A stretch of DNA of 34,434 nt. It comes from DATAJX01 sp964601735. Lineage in GTDB: Bacteria > Pseudomonadota > Alphaproteobacteria > UBA2136 > UBA6156. Location: contig CAZROO010000014.1 in assembly GCA_964601735.1 (NCBI GenBank), positions 1-34,434 on the forward strand, given 5' to 3'. A model generated the notes under the pieces. The model did not search any database. It saw only the letters and a program-made list of their open reading frames with translations, and was not told the origin of the DNA. Shown here in pieces: positions 14,516-22,698 of the stretch (within the stretch, counting starts at the first letter, position 1; the number at the start of each line of letters is the position of its first letter). Both the position numbers and the translations under genes were made by a program.

Positions 14516-14983
14516 ATGAGCATTGATTCGATTCTGGGGAGCAGCTTGCAACAGGCGCTGTTCCAGTATGCCGACAAGAACAAGGACGGCGGGCTTGATA
14601 CGTCCGAGCTCAAGACCGTGGCTGGGGCGTTGACGGGTTCGGCCAACCCCACCGATCAGCAGGTGGCCGATTTGCAGGCCCAACTGGACGGTAATCAGGA
14701 CGGCAAGGTGGACGAAGGCGAATTTTTACAGGCCAGTGTGGCGCAGGCCAACACCGCCAGCCTGCTGGACGGCGGTACCTTTGCCGCGATGCTTGGTACC
14801 GGGGTTTTCGGTAACAGCAGCAACCCGTACTCGGCTTTGCCGGGGTTCAGCGGCGGGACGGATATTTCCAATTTGTACAGCAGTTTGATTGGCAATACGC
14901 TTTCGGCCAGCAACGGCAGCACGGCGGACCTGACCGGGGAGCTGGTGGCGGGGGCGCTTTCGACCAAGGGTATTTTAGCCTAG
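14516..14983 (+). CDS. EF-hand calcium-binding protein
   Basis: 155 residues with two canonical EF-hand loops: DKNKDGGLDTSE (20-31) and DGNQDGKVDEGE (58-69). Positions 1, 3, 5, 7, 9 and 12 of each loop suit Ca2+ binding. No signal peptide is seen, so a cytoplasmic place or non-classical export is likely. The C-terminal half is Ser/Gly/Asn/Leu-rich, without a known domain. The ribosome-binding site is weak (GAGAAGG, about 11 nt from the ATG). A hairpin repeat and then a terminator follow. The function, perhaps Ca2+ buffering or signalling, is not readable. Confidence 0.8.
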   Translation: MSIDSILGSSLQQALFQYADKNKDGGLDTSELKTVAGALTGSANPTDQQVADLQAQLDGNQDGKVDEGEFLQASVAQANTASLLDGGTFAAMLGTGVFGNSSNPYSALPGFSGGTDISNLYSSLIGNTLSASNGSTADLTGELVAGALSTKGILA

Positions 14984-14987
14984 AGGC

Positions 14988-15012
14988 GCGGATGCCAGCC
15001 TTCGCTGGCATG
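14988..15012. repeat. short palindromic repeat
   Basis: GCGGATGCCAGC-CTTC-GCTGGCATGA, a hairpin of the same general design as the GTGGATTCC family (CTTCG loop) but with a diverged stem. Confidence 0.5.
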
Positions 15013-15023
15013 AAGCCATATTG

Positions 15024-15052
15024 AAAAGGCCCGTGGTGCGGGCCTTTTTGTT
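15024..15052. terminator. intrinsic terminator, EF-hand gene and convergent HD-protein gene
   Basis: AAAGGCCCG (15025-15033) pairs with CGGGCCTTT (15039-15047), followed by T. It lies between two convergent genes and may serve both. Confidence 0.85.
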
Positions 15053-15064
15053 GTCGCTGAAAAG

Positions 15065-15709
15065 TTAGCCGAGGCCCTTGCCCGAGCCGTGGCCGATGCG
15101 GGCGCTGGCGCGGTCGAGATTGGCGACGAAGGCCGCCAGCTCGTTCATCACGCGCAGGTCGCTCCGGTAATCGGCGCCTTCGCCGTGGGTGTATTTGACG
15201 GCGTTGGCTTCGGGGGCGTTGAGCAAGAGGCCATACTCCCCCAGCCAGTGCTGGAGGACGCGCCACTTGATGCATTCCTTTCCTTCCTGTCGGGTCAGGA
15301 TATGAAAAGGTTCGCAGCGGCAGTCGGTTGGCGGGCCGTAGAGGTAGAGCTTTTCGGCATCGTGGCAGAAAATAGCCACCTGTGCGCTGCCGAGCGTGAA
15401 CGGCAACGGGCCGTAGAGGCTGTCGCAAAGGTCGTATTCCAGCCAACTGTGCCGGAGCATCGCGGCCAGGTGGTCGGCGTAGCCGCCTTTCCATGCCTGG
15501 TGGTTGTGGCTGCTGCCGGGGTTGGTGTGGAAGAGGTCTTTGTGCTCCTCATAGATGCGCAGGATGTTCTCCTGGCGCGGGTCGGGGATTTCCTTCAGCA
15601 GCTTTTCGAGGTCGCATTTGAGGAGGTAGGCGGGGTCGAGGTATCTGCCCTGAAACTGTGGCGGGAAGATGCTCCTGCCGCCTGGTGCGGTGGCCTTGGG
15701 TGTGCTCAT
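15065..15709 (-). CDS. HD-domain protein (putative metal-dependent phosphohydrolase)
   Basis: 214 residues. The ordered residues of the HD superfamily are visible: H80 (GGYADHLAAMLR), H116-D117 (AIFCHDAEK), H175 (VKYTHGEG) and D199 (VANLDRASA). HD proteins use these to hold one or two metal ions and hydrolyse phosphate esters, often of nucleotides. The substrate is unknown. There is no signal peptide. AAGGA lies 11 nt before ATG 15709; other methionines are far inside. It diverges from sucA across about 150 bp. Confidence 0.75.
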   Translation of the reverse strand: MSTPKATAPGGRSIFPPQFQGRYLDPAYLLKCDLEKLLKEIPDPRQENILRIYEEHKDLFHTNPGSSHNHQAWKGGYADHLAAMLRHSWLEYDLCDSLYGPLPFTLGSAQVAIFCHDAEKLYLYGPPTDCRCEPFHILTRQEGKECIKWRVLQHWLGEYGLLLNAPEANAVKYTHGEGADYRSDLRVMNELAAFVANLDRASARIGHGSGKGLG

Positions 15710-15785
15710 GAGGAGATTCCTTGAAACGGAATAGACGATGGCATGTTGTATAGGGCTGGCGCTGCGCTGTAAAGTACCGGAGCTA

Positions 15786-15814
15786 TTGCCCGGGCCGTGG
15801 CGCGGGCGTATAGA
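15786..15814 (+). promoter_or_regulatory. candidate promoter of the sucA operon
   Basis: TTGCCC (15786-15791) and TATAGA (15809-15814) with exactly 17 bp between them, a sigma-70-like arrangement about 47 bp before the sucA start. Confidence 0.45.
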
Positions 15815-15860
15815 TTTTTGGCCTACAAGTAATAAAAAAAGAAGCTTTTGAGAGATTTTG

Positions 15861-18479
15861 ATGACGGCCCCGGTTTTTGATAGTTCCAGCCTGCCGTTTG
15901 TGGAGGAAATGCTGGCCCGCTGGAAGGCCGACCCCGCGAGTGTTGACCGGGAGTGGCAGGCTTATTTTAGCGGCTGGTTTGCCGCACAGGGGACTGGGGA
16001 CTCGGGACTGGGGACTGGGAAGGGTGAGGGATTATATCGGCTTGTTGAAGCGTGGCGCACCAGGGCTTTTGAATATGCCGATGTGAACCCGCTTGACCCG
16101 CCACCCGCGCGCGGGGCCGAGCTTGACCCCGCTACTTACGGGCTGAGTGCGTCTGATATTCCTGCCGGTTTGGTAGAGAACCTGCAGCGCGCCTATGGCG
16201 GCACCACCGGGATTGAATGCGGCGCGGTGCAGGATGCTGCGGCGCGGGCGTGGGTTCAGGAATGGTGGGAAGCGCCGCCTGTGCCGGTTGCGCCGGAGGT
16301 ACAAAAGGTTTTGTACGCCCAACTGGTGAAGGCCAATACCTTTGAGCGTTACCTGCACACCAAGTTTGTGGGGGCGAAGCGCTTTAGCATTGAGGGCAAC
16401 GATGCGTTTGTGCCGATGCTGGTGACGCTGGCCGACCGGTTTGCCGAGGATGGTGGGCAGCAGTTGCTTGTGGGCATGGCGCACCGCGGGCGGTTGAACG
16501 TGCTGTGCAATGTGTTCCATAAGCCCTACGCCGAGCTGTTTGCCGGGTTTGCCGAAACACTGAACGATGCGGGCGGGGCAAGTAGCGGCGACGTGAAGTA
16601 TCACCTGGGCAAGAAGCATGTTTACCATGCCGCGAACGGCGCGACGGTGAACATGACGCTGCCGTACAACCCGAGCCACCTGGAAACCGTGGACGCCGTG
16701 CTGGCGGGAAGCGCCAAGGGGTTTATTGATGCCGGGGCGAAAGTGCTGCCGGTGATTGTGCACGGCGATGCCTCGGTTGCCGGGCAGGGGATTGTAGCCG
16801 AGCTGTACAACTTTGCCGGGGTGAACGGCTATGACGTGGGCGGCACCATCCATGTGGTGATGAACAACCAGATTGGCTTTACCGCCGAGCCGTTTGAAAG
16901 TTTGGGCGGCAAGTGGTGCACGGATAACTTCCGTGCCGTGGGCGGGCCGATTGTGCATGTGAACGCCGACGACGTGGAAGCCTGCTACCGCGCGATGATG
17001 TTTGCGTATGAGTATCGCGCCCGCTTCAACGGCGACGTGATGCTGGATGTCATCGGCTACCGCCGCTGGGGCCACAACGAGGGCGACGATCCGATGTTCA
17101 CCCAGCCGTTGATGTATGAAAAAATTAAAAATCATCCTGTACCTGCTGATATTTACAAGGAAAAGTTAAACCTTGATGCGAGCGAGGTGGAGAGGGTGCA
17201 GGGTGCCTTTTTGGATGAACTGAACGCGGCCTTTGCCGCCGCGCGGCAGGGCGGCGTGAAGGTGGGCCAACTGGCCAGCCCGCGGTTGCAGCCGGATGCG
17301 CAGGTGGTGGCCACCGCCATCAAGCCGGAAGTGGTGAAGCAGATTGCCGGGGTGTGGGAACAGCTGCCGGACGATTTTGCCGTCAACGAGAAGGTGGGCA
17401 AGGTGACCAGCGACCGGGCGGCGATGCTGCGCGGCGAAAAGGATTTGAACTGGGGGGCCGCCGAAACCGCCGCGTATGGCGCGCTGGTGAGTGAGGGTAT
17501 TCCGGTGCGCATCAGCGGCGAGGACGCGCAGCGCGGGACGTTCAGCCATCGCCACGCCGTGCTGGTGGACCAGAAGACAGCCAAGCGCGTGGTGCCGCTG
17601 AACCGGCTTGGCGTGAAGGGCGCGGCGCTGGAGATTTTCAACTCGCCGCTCAGCGAGTACGCGGCGATGGGTTTTGAATACGGCTATGCGCTGGAACGGC
17701 CCGGGACTCTGGCCATCTGGGAAGGGCAGTTTGGCGATTTTGCCAATGGGGCGCAGATTATCATCGACCAGTTTTTGGCCGCCGCCGGTGCCAAGTGGGG
17801 CCAGGCCAACGGCCTGACCCTGCTGCTGCCGCACGGCTATGAAGGCCAGGGGCCGGAGCATAGTAGCGCCCGGGTGGAGCGCTTTTTGCAGCTTTGCGCC
17901 GAGGGCAACATGAGCGTGGCGATGCCGAGCAGTCCGGCGCAGGTCTTCCACCTGCTGCGGCGCCAGGCATTGCGGCACCAGCGCGTACCGCTGGTGGTGT
18001 TCACGCCCAAGAGCCTTTTGCGGCACCCGATGGCGGTGTCGCCGGTGGCGGCGTTGACGGAGGGGGCGTGGCAACCGGTTATCGGGGATCAATTATCAGT
18101 GATTGGTGGGAAAAAACCTAAGCGCGTTATTCTTTGCTCCGGGAAGATTTATTATGACTTGCTCGCTAAAGTTAACGAGGCGAAGCTGGAAGGCATTGCT
18201 TTGATTCGGCTGGAGCAGTTCTATCCGTTCCCGGCGGCGGAGGTGGCTGCGGCGTTGAAGGCCGTGGGTGCCAAGACGGTTTGCTGGGTGCAGGAGGAAT
18301 CGCGCAATATGGGCGCGTGGAGCTTTGTGCGCGACAACTGGAACAACGAGTGGGGGTTCCTCCATTATGTGGGGCGGGCGGCGAGCGCATCGCCTGCCGT
18401 TGGCACGCTCAAACGCCACCAGGCCGAGCAGGGTAAGGTTATTATGGAAGCGCTTGGACTGGAAGGCGGGGTTGAGTGA
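15861..18479 (+). CDS. sucA: 2-oxoglutarate dehydrogenase E1 component
   Basis: 872 residues from ATG 15861, shorter than the usual 930-980. The thiamine diphosphate motif GDASVAGQG (302-310) to NNQIGF (335-340) is intact, as are MAHRGRLNVL, the HLETVDAV region and YRRWGHNEGDDPMFTQP. The N-terminal peptide that docks on E2 is kept (LPFVEEMLARWKADPASVD). It decarboxylates 2-oxoglutarate in the citric acid cycle and passes a succinyl group to SucB. Two heptamer arrays are translated within it: residues 43-57 (GTGDSGLGTGKGEG) and about 740-750 (VIGDQLSVIGG), both in linker-like places. The stop overlaps the next ATG. Confidence 0.97.
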   Translation: MTAPVFDSSSLPFVEEMLARWKADPASVDREWQAYFSGWFAAQGTGDSGLGTGKGEGLYRLVEAWRTRAFEYADVNPLDPPPARGAELDPATYGLSASDIPAGLVENLQRAYGGTTGIECGAVQDAAARAWVQEWWEAPPVPVAPEVQKVLYAQLVKANTFERYLHTKFVGAKRFSIEGNDAFVPMLVTLADRFAEDGGQQLLVGMAHRGRLNVLCNVFHKPYAELFAGFAETLNDAGGASSGDVKYHLGKKHVYHAANGATVNMTLPYNPSHLETVDAVLAGSAKGFIDAGAKVLPVIVHGDASVAGQGIVAELYNFAGVNGYDVGGTIHVVMNNQIGFTAEPFESLGGKWCTDNFRAVGGPIVHVNADDVEACYRAMMFAYEYRARFNGDVMLDVIGYRRWGHNEGDDPMFTQPLMYEKIKNHPVPADIYKEKLNLDASEVERVQGAFLDELNAAFAAARQGGVKVGQLASPRLQPDAQVVATAIKPEVVKQIAGVWEQLPDDFAVNEKVGKVTSDRAAMLRGEKDLNWGAAETAAYGALVSEGIPVRISGEDAQRGTFSHRHAVLVDQKTAKRVVPLNRLGVKGAALEIFNSPLSEYAAMGFEYGYALERPGTLAIWEGQFGDFANGAQIIIDQFLAAAGAKWGQANGLTLLLPHGYEGQGPEHSSARVERFLQLCAEGNMSVAMPSSPAQVFHLLRRQALRHQRVPLVVFTPKSLLRHPMAVSPVAALTEGAWQPVIGDQLSVIGGKKPKRVILCSGKIYYDLLAKVNEAKLEGIALIRLEQFYPFPAAEVAAALKAVGAKTVCWVQEESRNMGAWSFVRDNWNNEWGFLHYVGRAASASPAVGTLKRHQAEQGKVIMEALGLEGGVE
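15989..16023 (+). repeat. heptamer array inside sucA (N-terminal linker)
   Basis: Units GGGGACT, GGGGACT, CGGGACT, GGGGACT and GGGAAGG. The 31 bases 15990-16020 recur exactly at 32780-32810, at the start of another gene and in another reading frame. Confidence 0.9.
18080..18107 (+). repeat. heptamer array inside sucA (C-terminal part)
   Basis: TATCGGG, GATCAAT, TATCAGT and GATTGGT, 28 bp translated as IGDQLSVIG between EGAWQP and KPKRVILCSGK. Confidence 0.7.
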
Positions 18480-18913
18480 TGGGCCGGTTTTTGACCTACA
18501 CCGCTGTTTATGCCGTGCTGGAGCGCGAGGGTAAAATTTACCTGATGCGGCGCGCCAACACCGGCTACATGGACGGTTTTTACGGCACGCCGGGCGGCCA
18601 TGTGGAGGAGGGCGAGGGCCTGATCGAGGCGACCGTTAGGGAAGTGCGCGAGGAGACAGGTATTGAGGTTGACCCGGCAGAGATCGAGTTTGTGCATGTG
18701 GACTACCGCCGCAAGGGCGACCGCACCTACAACGATTATTTTTTCAGATGCAATAAATGGCAGGGCGAGCCGCAGGCCATGGAAGCCGACAAGTGCGACG
18801 ACGCCGGTTGGTTTGACCTGAACGATTTACCCGATAACATGGTGCCCGAACTGAAGCAGGCCTTGTCTTGCATTGCTCGCGGCGTGGCATTCTCGGAACT
18901 GGATTTGAGGTAA
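18479..18913 (+). CDS. Nudix hydrolase embedded in the odh operon
   Basis: 144 residues. A perfect Nudix box, G-x5-E-x7-REVREETGI, spans residues 40-62 (GHVEEGE then REVREETGI). Nudix enzymes cleave nucleoside diphosphates linked to another group, using Mg2+ bound by the box. The substrate is not predictable; DYFFRCNKWQGEP resembles the NTP-pyrophosphohydrolase (MutT-like) group. ATG 18479 overlaps the sucA TGA by one base and sucB follows after 9 bp, so all three should be translated together. A Nudix gene between sucA and sucB is not a usual arrangement. Confidence 0.9.
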   Translation: MGRFLTYTAVYAVLEREGKIYLMRRANTGYMDGFYGTPGGHVEEGEGLIEATVREVREETGIEVDPAEIEFVHVDYRRKGDRTYNDYFFRCNKWQGEPQAMEADKCDDAGWFDLNDLPDNMVPELKQALSCIARGVAFSELDLR

Positions 18914-18922
18914 GGAAAAAAG

Positions 18923-20134
18923 ATGACCGTGCAAATTAAGACCCCGGCCCTAGGTGAGAGCATTGCCGAAGCCAGCGTGGCCAAGTGGCTGGTGGCCGAG
19001 GGCGACTTTGTGGCCGCCGACCAGCTGATTGCCGAGCTGGAGACCGACAAGGTCAATTTGGAAGTGACCGCGCCTTCCGCCGGGAAGCTGGTCAAAATTA
19101 TTGCCGGCAAGGGGGCGAAGGTGAAGGTCGGCGTGGTGATGGGAGAGATTGACAGTGATCAGTTGCCAGCTGCCAGTGACCAGAAAAAAGAATCGGCGAA
19201 GCCTGTAAAGACGGAGCCTATTGCAGATAAGGTCCCGGCCTCCGCCGGGACGCCGAAAATGGGAGCCGGGACGCCGAGCCCGGCTTTGGATAAATCGGGT
19301 CCGGCGGTCCGTAAATTGGCGGCGGATTCGGGCAAGGACGTTGCGGGGATTGTGGGTTCCGGCAAGGGGGGGCGTATCACCAAGGGTGATGTGCTGGGGG
19401 TGAGTACCGCCGCCGCCAAGGTTGAGCCGAAGGTGAATCGTGAGGAACGCGTGGAGATGTCGCGGATCCGCAAGACCATCGCCAGCCGGTTGAAGCAGGC
19501 CCAGAACACCGCCGCGATGCTCACCACCTACAACGAGGTGGACATGAGCGCGGTGATGAACCTGCGCGCCAAGTATAAAGAGGCGTTTGAAAAGAAGCAT
19601 GGCGTGAAGCTGGGCTTCATGGGGTTTTTCACCCGCGCGGTGGTGGAGGCTTTGCAAGCCTTTCCGGCGCTCAATGCCGAGATTGACGGCGAGGAGATTA
19701 TTTACAAGAACCATTATGACATCGGCGTGGCGGTGAGCAGCGAGAAAGGGCTGGTTGTGCCCGTGGTGCGCAACGCCGACCAGCTGACGATTGCCGGGAT
19801 TGAATCGGCGATTGGTGAGTTGGGCGGTAAGGCCAAGAACGGCGGCCTCAAGCCGGATGATCTGGTCGGAGCGACGTTCTCCATTACCAACGGCGGGGTG
19901 TTCGGTTCGCTTATGAGCATGCCGATTCTGAACTATCCGCAGGTGGGGATATTGGGCATGCATGCGATTAAGGAGCGGCCGGTTGTTGTGGGCGGCCAGA
20001 TTGTGATTCGGCCCATGATGTATGTGGCGCTGACGTATGACCACCGGATTGTCGATGGCAAGGAGGCGGTTTCTTTTTTGGTTGCCGTGAAGGACTTTTT
20101 GGAGGAACCGGGCAAAGTTCTTTTAGGGTTATAG
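18923..20134 (+). CDS. sucB: dihydrolipoyl succinyltransferase (E2 of 2-oxoglutarate dehydrogenase)
   Basis: 403 residues. The lipoyl domain (1-75) has the acceptor Lys43 in ETDKVNLEV. A linker (76-122), an E3-binding domain (about 125-158, GPAVRKLAADSG to GRITKGDVL) and a catalytic domain with His374 and Asp378 in DHRIVDG follow. The linker contains peptide from two repeats: SDQLPAASDQ from a heptamer array (19153-19184) and VPASAGTPKM around a GTCCCGGC/GCCGGGAC hairpin (19232-19251). The stop codon itself lies inside an octamer array, so the C-terminal LLGL is repeat-derived. AAGGAAAAAAG precedes the ATG. Confidence 0.97.
   Translation: MTVQIKTPALGESIAEASVAKWLVAEGDFVAADQLIAELETDKVNLEVTAPSAGKLVKIIAGKGAKVKVGVVMGEIDSDQLPAASDQKKESAKPVKTEPIADKVPASAGTPKMGAGTPSPALDKSGPAVRKLAADSGKDVAGIVGSGKGGRITKGDVLGVSTAAAKVEPKVNREERVEMSRIRKTIASRLKQAQNTAAMLTTYNEVDMSAVMNLRAKYKEAFEKKHGVKLGFMGFFTRAVVEALQAFPALNAEIDGEEIIYKNHYDIGVAVSSEKGLVVPVVRNADQLTIAGIESAIGELGGKAKNGGLKPDDLVGATFSITNGGVFGSLMSMPILNYPQVGILGMHAIKERPVVVGGQIVIRPMMYVALTYDHRIVDGKEAVSFLVAVKDFLEEPGKVLLGL
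19153..19184 (+). repeat. heptamer array in the sucB linker
   Basis: CAGTGAT, CAGTTGC, CAGCTGC, CAGTGAC, then CAGAA. Translated as SDQLPAASDQK between the lipoyl and E3-binding domains. Confidence 0.8.
19232..19251 (+). repeat. palindrome in the sucB linker
   Basis: GTCCCGGC-CTCC-GCCGGGAC, an 8-bp perfect stem resembling the intergenic hairpin at 24531, translated as part of KVPASAGTP. Confidence 0.55.
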
Positions 20135-20160
20135 GATTATCGGATAATAGGATTATAGGC
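20121..20160 (+). repeat. octamer array over the sucB stop codon
   Basis: TTTTAGGG, TTATAGGA, TTATCGGA, TAATAGGA and TTATAGGC. The sucB TAG (20132-20134) lies in the second unit. Same unit type as the thyA-downstream array. Confidence 0.85.
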
Positions 20161-20193
20161 AGAACGCCCGGCTTTTGGCCGGGCGTTCTTTTA
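20161..20193. terminator. bidirectional terminator after sucB
   Basis: A perfect 12-bp stem, AGAACGCCCGGC (20161-20172) against GCCGGGCGTTCT (20178-20189), with flanking T. It separates sucB from the convergent small gene, and so from lpd. Confidence 0.9.
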
Positions 20194-20195
20194 CG

Positions 20196-20510
20196 CTAGG
20201 TGAGGGCTGCGGTGCAGGCCGTCATGTGCAGCGGATCGCTGGCCGGTTTATGCTGATTCCAGCACTCCTTGAAGGCTTTGGCCAGTCTGGTTTCGTCGCC
20301 CGGCGTGGTGATTTTGACCGGGATGACCAGTTGGTTGTTGCAGAAACTGACCTCTTTCAAGTCCCAGCCGATAGGGCCGACCCCCGCGGTTTTGCCAGGG
20401 TTTTTGAGGGCCCGCCGCCAGAACGAGGCGCTTTGAGTGCCCATATTGCTGCCCAGGCGTTTGGCGAAGGAGGTATCGGCAAAAGTGGCAGTGAGAATGG
20501 CGTTGCGCAT
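20196..20510 (-). CDS. hypothetical protein, 104 aa, between sucB and lpd
   Basis: The most likely start is ATG 20510 (MRNAILTATFADTSFAKRLG), because the longer frame upstream is Arg/Pro-rich and unlike a protein. The chain has FWRRALKNPGKTAGVGPIGWDLKEVSFCNNQLVIPVKI in its middle (seen as FWRRALKNPGKT and LVIPVKITTPGDE) and two cysteines near the end. No membrane segment or known motif. It lies antisense between two odh genes and shares the sucB terminator. Function unknown. Confidence 0.5.
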   Translation of the reverse strand: MRNAILTATFADTSFAKRLGSNMGTQSASFWRRALKNPGKTAGVGPIGWDLKEVSFCNNQLVIPVKITTPGDETRLAKAFKECWNQHKPASDPLHMTACTAALT

Positions 20511-20683
20511 AGCATGAGCCTTTGAAGGAGGAAGGAGGACGGGAGCGTGAGCCCGCCGTGCCCGGCTTCCGTGAAGGCTGTTGACATCCATTGATGTTCC
20601 CCAAGAAAACGTGAATGTTGAAGATTTTTAACGGCCCTCATATAGTGCCGCACTAACAAGAAAACAAGGTTCTGAGGTCTGAA

Positions 20684-22072
20684 ATGTTCGATGTGGTGGT
20701 AATTGGGGCCGGGCCTGCGGGGTATGTTGCAGCGATTCGGGCCGCGCAACTGGGCATGAACGTTTGCCTGGTGGAGAAGGACAAGACCCTTGGCGGGACG
20801 TGCCTGAACGTTGGGTGCATCCCCAGCAAGACGCTGCTGGAAAGCAGCCACAAGTACCATGAGATTCTGCACGGGCTCGATAGCTATGGCATTGGCGTTG
20901 GCAAGCCCACGCTGGATGTGGGGGCGATGATCAGGCGCAAGGAGGCCGTGGTGAAGCAGCTGACCACGGGTGTGGCCGGGCTGATGAAAAAGAACAAAGT
21001 AACGGTAAAGACCGGCTTTGCCCTCCTGCGGCCTTCGGCCTCCGGCGGGCAGGCCACGGTTGAGGTTGGCGGCGAAGAAGTGCAGGCGAAGAATATTATT
21101 ATCGCCGTGGGGAGTGTTCCCGTTGAGCTGCCGTTTGCGAAGTTCGACCACAAGACCGTGTTGGACAGCACCGATGCGCTGAGTTTGACTGAGGTGCCGA
21201 AACACCTGGTGGTGATTGGCGCGGGGGTTATTGGCCTGGAAATGGGCAGCGTATGGAAGCGGTTGGGCGCCAGGGTGACGCTGGTGGATGTGGCCGAGGC
21301 GCCGCTGGCGATTATGGATGGCGATCTTTCCAATGCCGCGAAAGAGATTTTTATGAACCAGGGGCTGGAATTTGTCCTGGGCGCCAAGGTGACCGGTGTC
21401 AGGGTACAGGGGACAGGGTGCAGTGTAGAAGTTGAAAAAGAGGGGAAGAAACAAACCATCGAAGGAGATAAGGTTTTAGTGTCTGTGGGGCGGAAGGCTG
21501 CGACCGCCGGGCTAGGGCTGGATGCCGTGGGCGTGAAGATGGATGCGCGGGGGGTGATTGAGGTGGATGCGCACTTCCAGACCAGCGTGAAGGGAATTTA
21601 TGCGATTGGCGACTGCGTGCCCGGCCCGATGCTGGCGCACAAGGGTGAGGAGGAAGGCGTCGCCTGCGTGGAAATGCTGGCGGGCCAGCACGGCCACGTG
21701 AACTACGCCACCGTGCCGAGCGTGGTTTATACCCACCCGGAATTTGCCGGGGTGGGGATGACCGAGGCCGAAGCCCGCAAGCGGGGCGAGGTGAAGATTG
21801 GGAAGTTTCCGTTCCGCGCCAACGGTCGCGCGCTGGCCAGCGGCGACGCCGAAGGCTTTGTGAAGGTGATTGCCGATGCGGCCACCGATGAAATGTTGGG
21901 TGTACATATGGTGGGGCATAATGTGAGCGAGCTGATTGCCGAGGCGGCGGTGCTGATGGAGTTCAAGGCCAGTGCCGAGGACATGGCGCGGTGCTGCCAT
22001 GCGCACCCGACGTTGAGCGAGGCCACCAAGGAGGCGGCCTTGGCGGTTGCGGGGCGGGCGATACATTACTAA
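20684..22072 (+). CDS. lpd: dihydrolipoyl dehydrogenase (E3)
   Basis: 462 residues. FAD-binding GAGPAGYVAA (8-17), the redox pair C40/C45 in GGTCLNVGCIPSK, an NAD site GAGVIGLEMGSVW and the catalytic His441/Glu446 in HAHPTLSE are all present. It reoxidises the dihydrolipoyl arm of SucB and reduces NAD. Two stretches look inserted: ALLRPSASGGQ (palindromic DNA near 21020-21052) and VRVQGTGCSVEV (heptamer array 21400-21427), both on surface-loop-like positions. TGAGGT precedes ATG 20684. It has its own terminator. Confidence 0.97.
   Translation: MFDVVVIGAGPAGYVAAIRAAQLGMNVCLVEKDKTLGGTCLNVGCIPSKTLLESSHKYHEILHGLDSYGIGVGKPTLDVGAMIRRKEAVVKQLTTGVAGLMKKNKVTVKTGFALLRPSASGGQATVEVGGEEVQAKNIIIAVGSVPVELPFAKFDHKTVLDSTDALSLTEVPKHLVVIGAGVIGLEMGSVWKRLGARVTLVDVAEAPLAIMDGDLSNAAKEIFMNQGLEFVLGAKVTGVRVQGTGCSVEVEKEGKKQTIEGDKVLVSVGRKAATAGLGLDAVGVKMDARGVIEVDAHFQTSVKGIYAIGDCVPGPMLAHKGEEEGVACVEMLAGQHGHVNYATVPSVVYTHPEFAGVGMTEAEARKRGEVKIGKFPFRANGRALASGDAEGFVKVIADAATDEMLGVHMVGHNVSELIAEAAVLMEFKASAEDMARCCHAHPTLSEATKEAALAVAGRAIHY
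21400..21427 (+). repeat. heptamer array inside lpd
   Basis: CAGGGTA, CAGGGGA, CAGGGTG and CAGTGTA, translated as RVQGTGCSV. Confidence 0.75.
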
Positions 22073-22077
22073 ATGGC

Positions 22078-22107
22078 AAAGGCCCCTTGCGGGGGCCTTT
22101 GGTTTTT
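22078..22107. terminator. terminator between lpd and the convergent membrane-protein gene
   Basis: AAAGGCCCC (22078-22086) pairs with GGGGCCTTT (22092-22100), then GGTTTTTA. Confidence 0.85.
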
Positions 22108-22585
22108 ATCGGTAACCTTCCTTGCGGTCGTAGCTGAACCGCTTGAAGTGTTCAAAGAGCCATAATGCGAGCGTCAACATGGTCGCCAGCACTGCTGCCA
22201 GCATGGCGTAGACGCTTTTGCCAAGCAATGGTTGGTTGTAGTCGTACCCGGGGAACCATGAGGCTACCCAGTTGGCGTGGGCGACCGCCCAGAGGCGGGT
22301 TTCGGGCAGGGCGCCGAGAGAGAAGCCCAGCAACACCCAACTGAAGAAAAAGATGATGGTGCCAGTCATCACCATCACGCCAAAGCTTGAGACCTGGGGG
22401 CGGTGGATGTCTTTTGGCCTCTGGTAAGGGAGGTTGAGCCCTACGGCGACAATGGCCAGGAGGACCAGGATGATGGCATACCATACCAGCTCGGGGACCG
22501 GCAGTATCCAGCTGAGGGCTGCCAGCAAGGCAAAAATACCTAGGGCCGCCATGACATGTTGTAGAGGCGAGGTTTTGGAGGGCAT
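22106..22585 (-). CDS. four-helix integral membrane protein of unknown function
   Basis: 159 residues. Hydrophobic helices at about 10-28, 32-51, 68-92 and 122-146 are joined by short loops; the C-terminus is charged (FKRFSYDRKEGYR). AAAGGA lies 6 bp before ATG 22585. I recognise no family motif. It converges with lpd across a terminator and diverges from rsmI, so it is probably transcribed alone. Confidence 0.7.
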   Translation of the reverse strand: MPSKTSPLQHVMAALGIFALLAALSWILPVPELVWYAIILVLLAIVAVGLNLPYQRPKDIHRPQVSSFGVMVMTGTIIFFFSWVLLGFSLGALPETRLWAVAHANWVASWFPGYDYNQPLLGKSVYAMLAAVLATMLTLALWLFEHFKRFSYDRKEGYR

Positions 22586-22698
22586 TGTTTTTCCTTTGGA
22601 AAAGTGAGAGGGGGATTGGGTTTAGGATGGGACGGAATGGCGGCGATTTCAAGCCTTTGGCGGTGGCGCTTGGGGGGAGGCTGGGCTAAGGTGCCGCC

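Noticed and set aside
15989..16023. Frameshift or sequencing error in sucA because of the repetitive GGGGACT stretch
   Set aside because: The frame stays open and family-like on both sides, and the same 31 bp occur intact at another locus.
16032..20044. Long minus-strand open frames across sucA and sucB (16032-17135, 17166-18092, 18950-20044)
   Set aside because: Shadows of GC-rich genes; composition (Arg/His/Pro/Gln-rich) is not protein-like and known enzymes occupy the plus strand.
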